Source: Fusicatenibacter sp. (GTDB lineage: Bacteria > Bacillota > Clostridia > Lachnospirales > Lachnospiraceae). From it: a stretch of 59,604 nt of DNA. Positions 50,019 through 58,047 of this stretch are shown here, one piece after another; position 1 is the first letter of the stretch, and each line of letters begins with the position of its first letter. The DNA lies in the NCBI GenBank assembly GCA_017887445.1, contig JAGHIA010000181.1:1-59604 (forward strand). The letters are read 5' to 3'. The translations under genes and the position numbers were made by a program. Under the pieces are notes generated by a model. That model was not told where the DNA came from. It did not search any database and worked only from the letters and a program-made list of their open reading frames with translations.

Positions 50019-50083
50019 TTTTACTCCTTTCATGGCGCACTGGCCGCGCCAATAATGGTAGATTTGGAAGTTTACTTCCAAAT
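50019..50083 (-). promoter_or_regulatory. repeated two-hairpin leader before glmM
   Basis: Read on the minus strand: ATTTGGAAG-taaa-CTTCCAAAT hairpin, the spacer ATCTACCATTAT, then TGGCGC-ggccagt-GCGCCA hairpin, then the ribosome site AAAGGAG. The same about 60 bases precede the DUF1385 gene, with only a few changes. In both places it is in frame with the gene and could encode a NFQIYHYWR-containing segment from a TTG codon. Confidence 0.75.
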
Positions 50084-50139
50084 TACTTCCTTTCCCCTGA
50101 TGATCTATGCGACTGCCGCGCGGTAGCTGCGATCATTCT

Positions 50140-50303
50140 AGAGTGTGTTTGAAAATTCATTCCTGCAATCTGCACGCCCCACTTTGCGGGGAATTTGTTC
50201 CAGAATCAGTCAGCGTAGCCCGCTACGCCTCCTGATTCTGGAACAAATTCCCCACAAACTGTGACGCACATCTTGCAGAAAGCAATTTTCAAACACACTC
50301 TAA
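50140..50303. repeat. palindromic repeat family 2, longest copy
   Basis: A 164 bp near-perfect hairpin. Outer ends are AGAGTGTGTTTGAAAATT and its complement; the middle has GGGGAATTTGTTCCAGAAT paired with its complement over 22 bases, and an apical AGCGTAGC/GCTACGC. It lies between glmM and prfA, downstream of the prfA stop region on the other side of glmM's start. The apparent parent of the shorter family 2 copies. Confidence 0.9.
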
Positions 50304-50336
50304 TATATGATTTTTTCCGGCAGTTTTTCCTGCTAT

Positions 50337-51416
50337 TTACGACACTTCTTCCTGCATGGTGCTCAGCTTCGCCGCCTGATCCGCTGCGATCAGACTGTCG
50401 ATGATCTCGTCCAGATCCCCATCCAGAATGCTGTTCAGCTTATACAGCGTCAGCTTGATCCTGTGATCCGTCACACGTCCCTGAGGGAAATTGTAGGTGC
50501 GGATCTTCTCGGAACGGTCGCCGGTACCCACCTGGCTTTTTCTCAGCGCGGCCTGCTCGTCATGCTGCTTGGCCTGCTCCAGCTCGTAGAGACGGGCCCG
50601 CAGGATCTTCAGCGCCTTATCCTTGTTTTTCAGCTGGGATTTTTCGTCCTGGCAGGAGATGACAATACCCGTCGGAAAATGGGTCAGACGCACCGCCGAG
50701 TCTGTGGTGTTGACACACTGACCGCCGTTGCCCGACGCACGGAACACGTCAAACTTGTACTCCGACGGGTCGATGCGCACCTCCACCTCGTCCGCCTCCG
50801 GCATGATGGCCACGGTCATGGTCGAGGTATGGATCCTTCCGCCGGCCTCCGTCTCAGGCACACGCTGTACCCGGTGGGTTCCGCTCTCGTATTTCATCCG
50901 GGAATAAGCGCCGTTTCCGTTGATCATGAACGTGGCGTCCTTGAAACCGCCGATACCGTTTTCATCCACGTTCATCATCTCCGTCTTCCAGCCCTGGCGC
51001 TCCGCGTACTTCACATACATCCGGTAGACTTCCGCGGTAAACAGGGCCGCCTCGTCTCCGCCGGCTCCCGCACGCAGCTCGACAATGACGTTTCTGCCGT
51101 CGTTGGGATCCTTGGGCAGCAGCAGGATCTTCAGCTCCTGCTCCAGCTCCTCCACACGCTTTTTCGCCGTGGACAGCTCCTCCTTGAGCATTTCTTTCAT
51201 TTCCTCGTCGTTTTCCTCCTCCAGCATCGCCACGCTGTCTTCGATGGTCTGCTTACAGTCTCTGTACTCCTGATAAGCGTCGGCGATCGGCTGAAGCTCC
51301 GCCTGCTCCTTCATCAGCTTCTGGAACATGCCCGGGTCGTTGGCGACCCCAGGCTCGTTCAGCTGGTTCAGGACCTCTTCCAGGCGGAACAATATATCTT
51401 CTAATTTATCAAACAT
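50337..51416 (-). CDS. prfA: peptide chain release factor 1
   Basis: The 359-residue factor releases finished proteins at UAA and UAG. It has the RF1/2 core with [20 protein letters not shown], the codon-recognition region around [20 protein letters not shown] and the catalytic loop [21 protein letters not shown]. Length fits RF1. It follows prmC by 124 bases, the common pairing, since PrmC methylates the GGQ glutamine. Confidence 0.96.
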   Translation of the reverse strand: MFDKLEDILFRLEEVLNQLNEPGVANDPGMFQKLMKEQAELQPIADAYQEYRDCKQTIEDSVAMLEEENDEEMKEMLKEELSTAKKRVEELEQELKILLLPKDPNDGRNVIVELRAGAGGDEAALFTAEVYRMYVKYAERQGWKTEMMNVDENGIGGFKDATFMINGNGAYSRMKYESGTHRVQRVPETEAGGRIHTSTMTVAIMPEADEVEVRIDPSEYKFDVFRASGNGGQCVNTTDSAVRLTHFPTGIVISCQDEKSQLKNKDKALKILRARLYELEQAKQHDEQAALRKSQVGTGDRSEKIRTYNFPQGRVTDHRIKLTLYKLNSILDGDLDEIIDSLIAADQAAKLSTMQEEVS

Positions 51417-51540
51417 TTTCCGTCTCCTTTTACGATCCCTACGGTCCGGCGCCGTGTCTTACCGGCCAGCTGTTTTGCCGCACGATACAGCCAGCTGAAC
51501 CGCTGCGCTTTGTCAGCTGTTTGGCCGGCAAAACGGCCGC

Positions 51541-52404
51541 CTACGGTCTGCGGTCCGGCCTTCTTCGCCCCACCGCCACACGGTCCAGTCCCGCAAGGTC
51601 TTTGATGATCTCTATTTCTTCCATATTATGCTGTTCCATCAGTCCGCGCAGGTCTTCGCCCTGGTCGTAACCGATCTCAAAGCAAAGCCAGCCGCCCAGC
51701 ACAAGAAATCCAGCGGCCTGCTCCAGGATCTTCCGGTAAAAATACAGGCCGTCTTCCTTTCCGTCCAGCGCCATCCACGGCTCATGGTCCCGGACCTCCG
51801 GCATCAGCGTCGGTATCACATCCGTACGGATGTACGGCGGATTCGACAAAATCAGGTCGAAGGTTCCTTCCACCTGATCAAACAGATCGCTTTGGCAAAA
51901 TTCTGCCTCTATCTTTAAATCGGACGCATTTTTTTTCGCTACCTCCAATGCCTGTTCCGAGAGATCCACACCTACGCCTGACACACCCTCGCAGTTGGCG
52001 AGCACAGACAGCAGAATGCAGCCGGAGCCGGTGCAAAGGTCAAGAACCCGCATCCCCGGCCCGACGTGCCGCAGCGCCTGCTCCACCAGGGTCTCCGTGT
52101 CCTGGCGGGGGATCAGCACATGCTCATTGACAGTAAACGGCAGACCGTAAAACCACGCATTCCCAGTCAGATGCTGCAGCGGAATCCTCTCTCCTCTGCG
52201 GGCGAGCAGCGCCTGGTAGGCTTCGGCCTTTGCCGCCTCCGCCACCGTATCGCTGTGGGCAAAGTACCAGCTGCGGCTGATGCGGAAGACTTCTTCCATC
52301 AACAGCCAGGCGTCGGTCCCGGCGTCCCGGACCCCTTTCCCATTCAAGTATAAAATACCTGAATCCAGGAGTTCTTTCAAGCTTTTTTCTCGTTTTTCAG
52401 CCAT
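51541..52404 (-). CDS. prmC: release factor glutamine methyltransferase
   Basis: The 287-residue SAM-dependent enzyme methylates the GGQ glutamine of release factors. It has the helical N-terminal domain, VLIPRQDTETLVEQAL, motif I VLDLCTGSGCILL and the substrate motif LILSNPPYIR. The start ATGGCTGAAAA at 52404 overlaps the end of the DUF1385 gene; a GTG two codons earlier is also possible. Position before prfA supports the assignment. Confidence 0.94.
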   Translation of the reverse strand: MAEKREKSLKELLDSGILYLNGKGVRDAGTDAWLLMEEVFRISRSWYFAHSDTVAEAAKAEAYQALLARRGERIPLQHLTGNAWFYGLPFTVNEHVLIPRQDTETLVEQALRHVGPGMRVLDLCTGSGCILLSVLANCEGVSGVGVDLSEQALEVAKKNASDLKIEAEFCQSDLFDQVEGTFDLILSNPPYIRTDVIPTLMPEVRDHEPWMALDGKEDGLYFYRKILEQAAGFLVLGGWLCFEIGYDQGEDLRGLMEQHNMEEIEIIKDLAGLDRVAVGRRRPDRRP

Positions 52405-53434
52405 TTTCACTTCCGGCGCAGCAGCTTTTCGCGCCGCCTTCCTCTTTTTTGCCGTCTTCCTGTAACTGTTCAGTTTGCTGAATCGTTACGTCTTCCCCGA
52501 GATTTTCTTTCAGATACGCTTTCCAGTCAAACACAGCCTCCACCGCGGCGATGGCCACTTCCACCATATCCGCATCCGGCTCGCGGGTGGTCAGATGCTG
52601 GAGCATCATACCCGGACGGCTGATGAGATTGACCACAGGATTGTCGAACCTGCCCGCCATGCGGATGATCTCGTAAGACACTCCGGCGATGACCGGCACC
52701 AGCAGAACCCGCAGCGCCACCCGCAGCACAGGAGAATCCACCTGGATAAACAGGAAGAAAATAATGCTGATGACGATGACATACATCAGAAAACTGGTTC
52801 CGCACCGCTTATGCTCCCGGGAGCTTTTCATCACATTTTCCACATTCAGTTCCATGCCGTGTTCAATACAGTTGATACATTTATGTTCGGCCCCGTGGTA
52901 CATGAACACCCGCTGGATATCCTTCATTCTGGAAATCGCCCACAGATACAGGACGAAAATCCCCACGCGTACCACGGCCTCCGCCACAGTCACGGCGAAA
53001 TGCGGCGCCCGCATACGCTCCAGCTGAGAGGCCAGAGCGTAGGGCAGCAACATGAACACAGCCACCGCCACCACAATGGAAAAAATAACGGAGCCGTACA
53101 TCAGCAGGCTGTCGTCCTTCTCTTTCTTTCTCAGCGCGGCCTGCCGCTCCTCCTCGCTCATTTCCATGCGCTTCTGTTCTTCTTCCTCATCCTCGTAAAA
53201 AGTTGCGGAATACATCAGGCACTTCATGCCGATCACCAGGGAATCGATAAAGCTGAAAATACCGCGGACGATGGGGATCCTCTGGATGGTTTCCTGACGA
53301 GCCAGGGATCTGTGTTCCTCCACCTTTACCTCAATCTCCCGATCGGGTTTGCGCACGGCCACTGCGTATTTTTCCTTGTTCATCATCATGATGCCTTCCA
53401 TCACCGCCTGGCCGCCGATATTTGATGATTTCAT
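52397..53434 (-). CDS. DUF1385 multi-pass membrane protein
   Basis: The 345-residue protein starts KSSNIGGQAVMEGIMM, the marker of the DUF1385 family (YqhQ-like), with at least four TM segments (FSIVVAVAVFMLLPYALAS, TVAEAVVRVGIFVLYLWA, SFLMYVIVISIIFFLFI, RVALRVLLVPVIAGVSY), an acidic loop and the motif YHGAEHKCINCIEHG with Cys and His residues. Function is not established. Near the C terminus its coding sequence contains a family 3 hairpin (52462-52489). It sits in the rho-rpmE-DUF1385-prmC-prfA cluster conserved in Clostridia. Its leader is the two-hairpin repeat shared with glmM. Confidence 0.92.
   Translation of the reverse strand: MKSSNIGGQAVMEGIMMMNKEKYAVAVRKPDREIEVKVEEHRSLARQETIQRIPIVRGIFSFIDSLVIGMKCLMYSATFYEDEEEEQKRMEMSEEERQAALRKKEKDDSLLMYGSVIFSIVVAVAVFMLLPYALASQLERMRAPHFAVTVAEAVVRVGIFVLYLWAISRMKDIQRVFMYHGAEHKCINCIEHGMELNVENVMKSSREHKRCGTSFLMYVIVISIIFFLFIQVDSPVLRVALRVLLVPVIAGVSYEIIRMAGRFDNPVVNLISRPGMMLQHLTTREPDADMVEVAIAAVEAVFDWKAYLKENLGEDVTIQQTEQLQEDGKKEEGGAKSCCAGSENG
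52462..52489. repeat. family 3 end hairpin inside the DUF1385 coding sequence
   Basis: GTAACTGTTCAG-tttg-CTGAATCGTTAC lies in frame within the gene and encodes the segment VTIQQTEQLQ. Confidence 0.75.
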
Positions 53435-53499
53435 ATTTACCTCTTTCATGGCGCACTGGCTGCGCCAATAATGGTAGATTTGGAAGTTTCCTTCCAACC
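53435..53499 (-). promoter_or_regulatory. repeated two-hairpin leader before the DUF1385 gene
   Basis: On the minus strand TTGGAAG-gaaa-CTTCCAA (a GNRA-type loop), then ATCTACCATTAT, then TGGCGC-agccagt-GCGCCA and AAAGAGG. Nearly identical to 50019-50083. Confidence 0.75.
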
Positions 53500-53519
53500 T
53501 TTTCCCTTTCCTTGGACAG

Positions 53520-53547
53520 GTAACGGTTCAGCCAGCTGAAACATTAC
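53520..53547. repeat. family 3 end hairpin, solo copy
   Basis: GGTAACGGTTCAGCC and AGCTGAAACATTACC form the terminal hairpin alone, between the rpmE and DUF1385 genes. Confidence 0.7.
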
Positions 53548-53557
53548 CTGGATAGCA

Positions 53558-53591
53558 CAATGGGTTGAGATTTTCCAACCTCAACCCATTG
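53558..53591. terminator. stem-loop after rpmE
   Basis: CAATGGGTTGAG and CTCAACCCATTG form a perfect 12-pair stem with a ten-base loop, 20 bases after the rpmE stop. No T run follows on the minus strand, so termination would be weak. Confidence 0.5.
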
Positions 53592-53611
53592 TTTCACACT
53601 TATGTTTTTTC

Positions 53612-53812
53612 TTATTTCATGCCGTATTTTCTGTTGAACTTCTCAATACGTCCGCGAGCTGCTGTCGCCTTCTGCTGTCCGGTATAGAACGGATGGCACT
53701 TGGAGCAGATTTCTACGTGGATATCTTTCTTTGTAGAGCCTGTCACAAATGTATTTCCACAGTTGCAGGTAACAGTTGCCTGATGATATTCCGGATGGAT
53801 TCCTTCTCTCAT
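53612..53812 (-). CDS. rpmE: ribosomal protein L31, zinc form
   Basis: The 66-residue protein begins [20 protein letters not shown] and contains [11 protein letters not shown]; the cysteines form the zinc site of the C+ L31 type. It binds the central protuberance of the 50S subunit. The start ATG at 53812 has AGAGGTGAAGG upstream. The order rho-rpmE is conserved. Presence of the zinc form fits zinc-replete life. Confidence 0.96.
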   Translation of the reverse strand: MREGIHPEYHQATVTCNCGNTFVTGSTKKDIHVEICSKCHPFYTGQQKATAARGRIEKFNRKYGMK

Positions 53813-54058
53813 TTCCTTCACCTCTTCTTGTTTTTCATTATTTTGTCCAGAACGATGGCTGCGATCTGCTGTTCCCTTGAGTTCTCATATATACTCTCAT
53901 ATACAAACTCTGCCGACGGTCCTCACTGCCAAACGGCTGGGCGGACGGTTCCAAAACAGCATCGCTTCCGGTCTTTCTGATTGTTTCTATCACTAAGACT
54001 CTCTCGAATCTTGCACAGCTCTCAAATTATAACATACCTTTTTACAAAATGCAAGATA

Positions 54059-55708
54059 TTATACAATTTTTTGTTTTTTCAGCAGCTGGATCAACTCGCC
54101 GTTGCTTCTGGTCCGTGAAAACATATTCAGGATGTTTTCCACGGCTTCGTCGGATTTCAGTCCATTCAGCGCCCGGCGCATATTGTAAACTGCATCCTGC
54201 TCGTCGGGAGTGAGCAGAAGATCCTCCCGTCTCGTTCCCGAACGCACAATGTCGATGGCCGGGAACACTCTCTTTTCCTGGAGTTTTCTGTCCAGGATCA
54301 GTTCCATGTTTCCTGTACCCTTGAACTCCTCGTAAACCACGTCGTCCATCTTGCTGCCGGTATCCACCAGCGCCGTGGCGAGAATGGTCAGGCTTCCGCC
54401 CTCCCGCATATTTCTGGCCGCGCCGAAGAAACGCTTGGGCATATGCAGCGCCGCCGGGTCAAGACCGCCGGACAGCGTCCTTCCGCTTGGCGGCACGGTC
54501 AGGTTGTAGGCCCTGGCCAGACGGGTGATGCTGTCGATGAAGATCATAACGTCTTTCTTGTGCTCCACCAGGCGCTTGGCCCGCTCGATAACCATTTCGG
54601 AAACTCTCTTGTGGTGCTCCGGCAGCTCATCGAAGGTGGAATAGATAACCTCCACATTGGGGCCGTGGATCGCCTCGCGGATGTCCGTGACCTCCTCCGG
54701 GCGCTCGTCGATCAGAAGGATGATCAGGTGCATCTCCGGATTGTTTCGGAGGATGGATTTGGCCGCGTCCTTCAGCAGGGTCGTCTTTCCGGCCTTCGGC
54801 GGAGATACGATCATACCGCGCTGTCCTTTTCCGATGGGGCTGACCAGATCTACCACACGCATGGCCAGGCTTCCGCCGGGACGCTCCAGCTTCAGACGCT
54901 GGTTGGGGAAGATCGGGGTCATATCCTCAAAGCTGGTCCGTTTCGACACGGAATCCGGCGCATAGCCGTTGATAGACTTGACGTACATCAGCGCGCCGAA
55001 CTTGTCGTTCTGGGTCTTTACTCTCGTATTTCCGCGGATCATATCGCCTGTCTTCAGACCGAAGCGGCGGATCTGTGCCGGAGATACATAGACGTCGTTT
55101 TCTCCCGGAAGAAAATTGTCCGAACGGATAAAGCCGAAGCCATCCGGCATAACCTCCAGAATTCCGCAGGCCTCGCGGCCGCTCTCGATCTGCGGCTGCT
55201 GGCCGGTCTGCTCTCTTACGCTTTCCTGAGCGGTTTCATTATCCACGGCTTCCCTCGGCTGCTGCTCGCGGACCGTGTACTCTCTGCGCACCGTGCGCTC
55301 CCGGACAGCGTCCTGGCGTTCCCGTGCGCTGTCCTGACGCTCGCGGACATTCTCCTGGCGTTCTTTCTGGTTGTCCTGACGCTCACGGTAGGCTCTTTTT
55401 TCCAGATAATTATCTCTTCCGTATTTGATCTCTTCCGAAGGCGTATATACCGGACGTTCCCGGACAATTTTTTCCGGCGCGTCCGAAGGCGCTGTCTGCT
55501 CGGTTTTTTCCTCGGGCTCTCTCTTTTCTGTCTTTCCGGCTTTATCGCCGGCCGCGGCGCTCTCCTGGCCCTCTGCTTTCTGGTCTTCCTCCAGCATCCT
55601 CTCGATGAGCGCTTCTTTGCGCAGCGCAGATACTCCTTTCAGGTTTCTGCTCTTGGCAAGCTCCCTCAGGACGCTCAGAGATAATGATTCATACTTTTCT
55701 CTTGTCAT
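54059..55708 (-). CDS. rho: transcription termination factor Rho, with charged N-terminal insert
   Basis: The 549-residue hexameric helicase ends transcription at Rho-dependent sites. It has the N-terminal Rho domain ([20 protein letters not shown]), the RNA-binding fold ([19 protein letters not shown]), Walker [14 protein letters not shown], Walker [17 protein letters not shown] and the R-loop region. Between the first two lies about 120 residues of charged, low-complexity sequence with repeated RERQD units (residues about 105-150), longer than in E. coli Rho. Such inserts are known in Firmicutes and Actinobacteria and may aid RNA contact. The 53813-54058 gap downstream shows no gene. Confidence 0.96.
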   Translation of the reverse strand: MTREKYESLSLSVLRELAKSRNLKGVSALRKEALIERMLEEDQKAEGQESAAAGDKAGKTEKREPEEKTEQTAPSDAPEKIVRERPVYTPSEEIKYGRDNYLEKRAYRERQDNQKERQENVRERQDSARERQDAVRERTVRREYTVREQQPREAVDNETAQESVREQTGQQPQIESGREACGILEVMPDGFGFIRSDNFLPGENDVYVSPAQIRRFGLKTGDMIRGNTRVKTQNDKFGALMYVKSINGYAPDSVSKRTSFEDMTPIFPNQRLKLERPGGSLAMRVVDLVSPIGKGQRGMIVSPPKAGKTTLLKDAAKSILRNNPEMHLIILLIDERPEEVTDIREAIHGPNVEVIYSTFDELPEHHKRVSEMVIERAKRLVEHKKDVMIFIDSITRLARAYNLTVPPSGRTLSGGLDPAALHMPKRFFGAARNMREGGSLTILATALVDTGSKMDDVVYEEFKGTGNMELILDRKLQEKRVFPAIDIVRSGTRREDLLLTPDEQDAVYNMRRALNGLKSDEAVENILNMFSRTRSNGELIQLLKKQKIV

Positions 55709-55925
55709 TCTTTTTTCCTCAAATCTTCCTGAAACATTTTCTGTTCTATCGGGATTTTGTTATTATTGAAATTCAAAAATAGAAACCGGTTATGGTCTTA
55801 CCGGATAATGAATTGTTTAAAAGAGGCGATTTTATCGCCCTTTGACGGAGTCATTATATCATATCTCCCGGCCTGTGTACAGTTTTTCTTTTGGGGAGCT
55901 GTGGAAAAATGCGGCAATGGCGGAC

Positions 55926-56188
55926 GAACGGCGGGCAGGACCGGCGGCATATGTCTCATGGGGACTGCTGCAGGGATGCGGAACATCGAAACGTTCCGGG
56001 GGCGTTTCGGACGGGGACCGGCGCAATTCGACAGGAACGCGTGATGCGTTCCCGTCTCAGTGCGCCTCAGGCTCCGGACTGGCAGTCCTTCGCCTGCCCC
56101 GTCCGGAACGTCTCCGGGACGTTAAGATGTTCTCGCATCCCTGCAGATGCCCCCATGAGACATATGCCGCCGGCCCTGCTCGCCGTTC
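55926..56188 (+). repeat. structured repeat family 1, copy D
   Basis: A 263 bp element with core on the plus strand. The junction hairpin GGAATGC/GCATTCC of the other copies is GGAACGC/GCGTTCC here, and the second hairpin is GGACT-ggc-AGTCC instead of GGAC-gtgaa-GTCC; pairing is preserved in both. The left flank has GGCGGACGAAC and the right flank TTCTGGGGTTGGC as at copy A. It lies between the rho start and tRNA-Leu. The rest of 55709-56432 has no gene that I can support. Confidence 0.9.
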
Positions 56189-56432
56189 TGGGGTTGGCTG
56201 CGATCTGTTTGCTTGCGTGATTTTTCAATGATTGCTGCTTTGGAACGCCGCGAGCGAAAAGTGCGGAAGGCCAAAGGCCTTTTTCAAGTCATTGCCGGAC
56301 AATACTTGGATATAGGCGCTTTGATCGCCCTCAGTATCTTTGGCGCATTGGAGTGGTCCCATTCTTGGCCTTGGGATCCTTGTGAAAAATTATCTTTTGT
56401 AATACGTCGAAACACCTGTTTAAAAATATTTC

Positions 56433-56461
56433 TGGACATCCGCATAAATCTACTATATAAT
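56433..56461 (+). promoter_or_regulatory. promoter of tRNA-Leu
   Basis: TGGACA and TATAAT are spaced by 17 bases; the TATAAT ends nine bases before the tRNA. Confidence 0.75.
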
Positions 56462-56470
56462 ACACTATAT

Positions 56471-56551
56471 GCGGATATGGCGGAATTGGCAGACGCGCCA
56501 GATTTAGGTTCTGGTGTCCTTGACGTGCAGGTTCAAGTCCTGTTATCCGCA
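56471..56551 (+). tRNA. tRNA-Leu (TAG anticodon)
   Basis: Acceptor GCGGATA/TATCCGC, anticodon stem CCAGA/TCTGG with loop TTTAGGT giving TAG, a long variable arm as expected for Leu, and T arm with TTCAAGT. No encoded CCA. Confidence 0.93.
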
Positions 56552-56623
56552 TTCGATAATGGCAATCCGAACCTGGTTACGATTGGGGACGGTATTGGAT
56601 TTTTAGTATATCTTGAGCGTTAA

Positions 56624-56665
56624 AACAAAATCGGCGGTATTGCGAATGATACCGCCGATTTTGTT
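56624..56665 (+). terminator. intrinsic terminator after tRNA-Leu
   Basis: AACAAAATCGGCGGTAT and ATACCGCCGATTTTGTT form a perfect 17-pair stem with an eight-base loop; the A and T tracts make it work in both directions. Confidence 0.85.
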
Positions 56666-56730
56666 ATACATTTACTATGAAATCAGGAAGCGTGGGGGAC
56701 TACGCTGACTGATTTTGGGGTAAATTCCAC

Positions 56731-56779
56731 GCAAAGTGAGGTGCGCAGATTGCAGAAATGAATTTTCAAACACACTCTA
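56731..56779. repeat. palindromic repeat family 2, half copy
   Basis: GCAAAGTGAGGTGCGCAGA, TTGCAGAAATGAA and TTTTCAAACACACTCT form the right half of the family 2 unit, directly upstream of the HD-domain gene. Confidence 0.7.
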
Positions 56780-56798
56780 CGCCATAAAAGGAGAAAAT

Positions 56799-57362
56799 AT
56801 GCGAGAAGATATTCTGAGGAATTTACAACAGGAAATATATGATAGATGCAAAAAGGAAACGAACAAATTTGGGATAGGATGTTACTATCATATTGCAGCA
56901 GTAGTGAAAAATGCAGAAATTCTTGCTGTCAAGTATGGCGCAGATAAGGAAGTTGTTATGATTGCTGCTTGGCTGCACGATATTGCATCTATTACAGATT
57001 ATAGTTTATATGACCTTCATCACATACATGGTGCAGAAATGGCATCTGACATTTTAAAAAAATATAATTATGATAGTAAAAAAATATATTTGGTGCAAGA
57101 ATGTATCAGAAATCATAGAGGAAGTATAAGTTCAATAAAAAATACCCCTGAAGAGTTATGTGTTGCAGATGCCGATGCGATTTCCCACCTTGATAACATA
57201 CCCAGTTTATTGTATCTCGCTTATGTTCAAAAAGAAATGGGGATTGAAGAGGGGAAGGAATTTGTAAAAGCAAAATTAACAAGAAGTTTTCAAAAATTAT
57301 CTTCCGAAAGCAAAAAATATTATCAAGACAAATATAAAAAAGTTATGGAAGTTTTGAGGTAA
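56799..57362 (+). CDS. HD-domain phosphohydrolase-like protein
   Basis: The 187-residue protein shows the HD metal-binding pattern: CYYHIAAVVKNAEILA, AAWLHDIASI (the HD doublet), a later HHIHGAEMASDIL and RNHRGS. Members hydrolyse phosphate from nucleotides or related molecules; the substrate is unknown. AAAGGAG lies five bases before the ATG. It is far more AT-rich than the housekeeping genes, with many AAA and TAT codons, which points to recent transfer. It is followed within six bases by the DinB-like gene. Confidence 0.85.
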   Translation: MREDILRNLQQEIYDRCKKETNKFGIGCYYHIAAVVKNAEILAVKYGADKEVVMIAAWLHDIASITDYSLYDLHHIHGAEMASDILKKYNYDSKKIYLVQECIRNHRGSISSIKNTPEELCVADADAISHLDNIPSLLYLAYVQKEMGIEEGKEFVKAKLTRSFQKLSSESKKYYQDKYKKVMEVLR

Positions 57363-57368
57363 TAGTTT

Positions 57369-58037
57369 GTGAATAAAGAATGGTCGGAACTCAATAAATT
57401 AATGCAGACACAGGTCAGGAAAAAAGATACCTACGAGGAAGGGATCGGTACGCTATTTAAACTGCGGAACCGGCTTATGGAAAGCTTAACCGGATTCTAT
57501 AGTGAATTAAACGGAGAAGATTTTTACGCGATCCCTTTTTTGAATGCGGACGGTTATCACAGCAAAACCATTGCGTATTCCATCTGGCATATTTTTCGTA
57601 TCGAAGATATCGTTGCCCATGTGCTGATCAACGAGGACGAGCAGGTATTTTTCACAAGAAATTATCAGGAGCGCATCCATTCGCCTATCATCTCCACTGG
57701 AAATGAACTGGTAAAACAGCAGATCGCGGATTTTTCCAGGGAGCTTAATCTGAAAGAGCTTTATTCCTATATTTCTGAAGTAAAAGCAAGCACGGAAAAG
57801 ATCATCCGAAATCTGTCTTATGCTGACTTGCGAAAGAAGGTATCGGAAGAAAGGAAAGAGTGCTTAAAATCGTTACATGTGGTGAGCAACCATGAAAACG
57901 CAATCTGGCTGATCGATTATTGGTGCGGCAAAGATGTACGCGGACTGATACAAATGCCTTTTTCAAGGCATTGGATCATGCATATAGAAGCAAGTTTGCG
58001 CATCAAAAATAAGATACATCCCGAAACGGTTTCCTGA
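57369..58037 (+). CDS. DinB/YfiT-like helical protein
   Basis: The 222-residue protein starts with GTG (NKEWSELNKLMQTQ). It is mostly helical and has histidines in IAYSIWHIFRIEDIVAH and SRHWIMHIEASLR, the three-His pattern of DinB/YfiT-type metal-dependent proteins, many of which handle thiols or act in damage response. No precise function can be given. It overlaps nothing and ends 10 bases before the convergent methyltransferase gene. Confidence 0.72.
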   Translation: MNKEWSELNKLMQTQVRKKDTYEEGIGTLFKLRNRLMESLTGFYSELNGEDFYAIPFLNADGYHSKTIAYSIWHIFRIEDIVAHVLINEDEQVFFTRNYQERIHSPIISTGNELVKQQIADFSRELNLKELYSYISEVKASTEKIIRNLSYADLRKKVSEERKECLKSLHVVSNHENAIWLIDYWCGKDVRGLIQMPFSRHWIMHIEASLRIKNKIHPETVS

Positions 58038-58047
58038 TGTGTGATTT

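Noticed and set aside
50140-50303. The long hairpin as a simple terminator of prfA or glmM
   Set aside because: It is the wrong side for glmM, its stem of over 60 pairs and shared ends with other copies mark it as a repeat element, and no T run follows. It may still end prfA transcripts.
56213-56623. A 136-codon frame covering tRNA-Leu
   Set aside because: It runs through the tRNA gene and its promoter, with no family likeness; the tRNA is certain.
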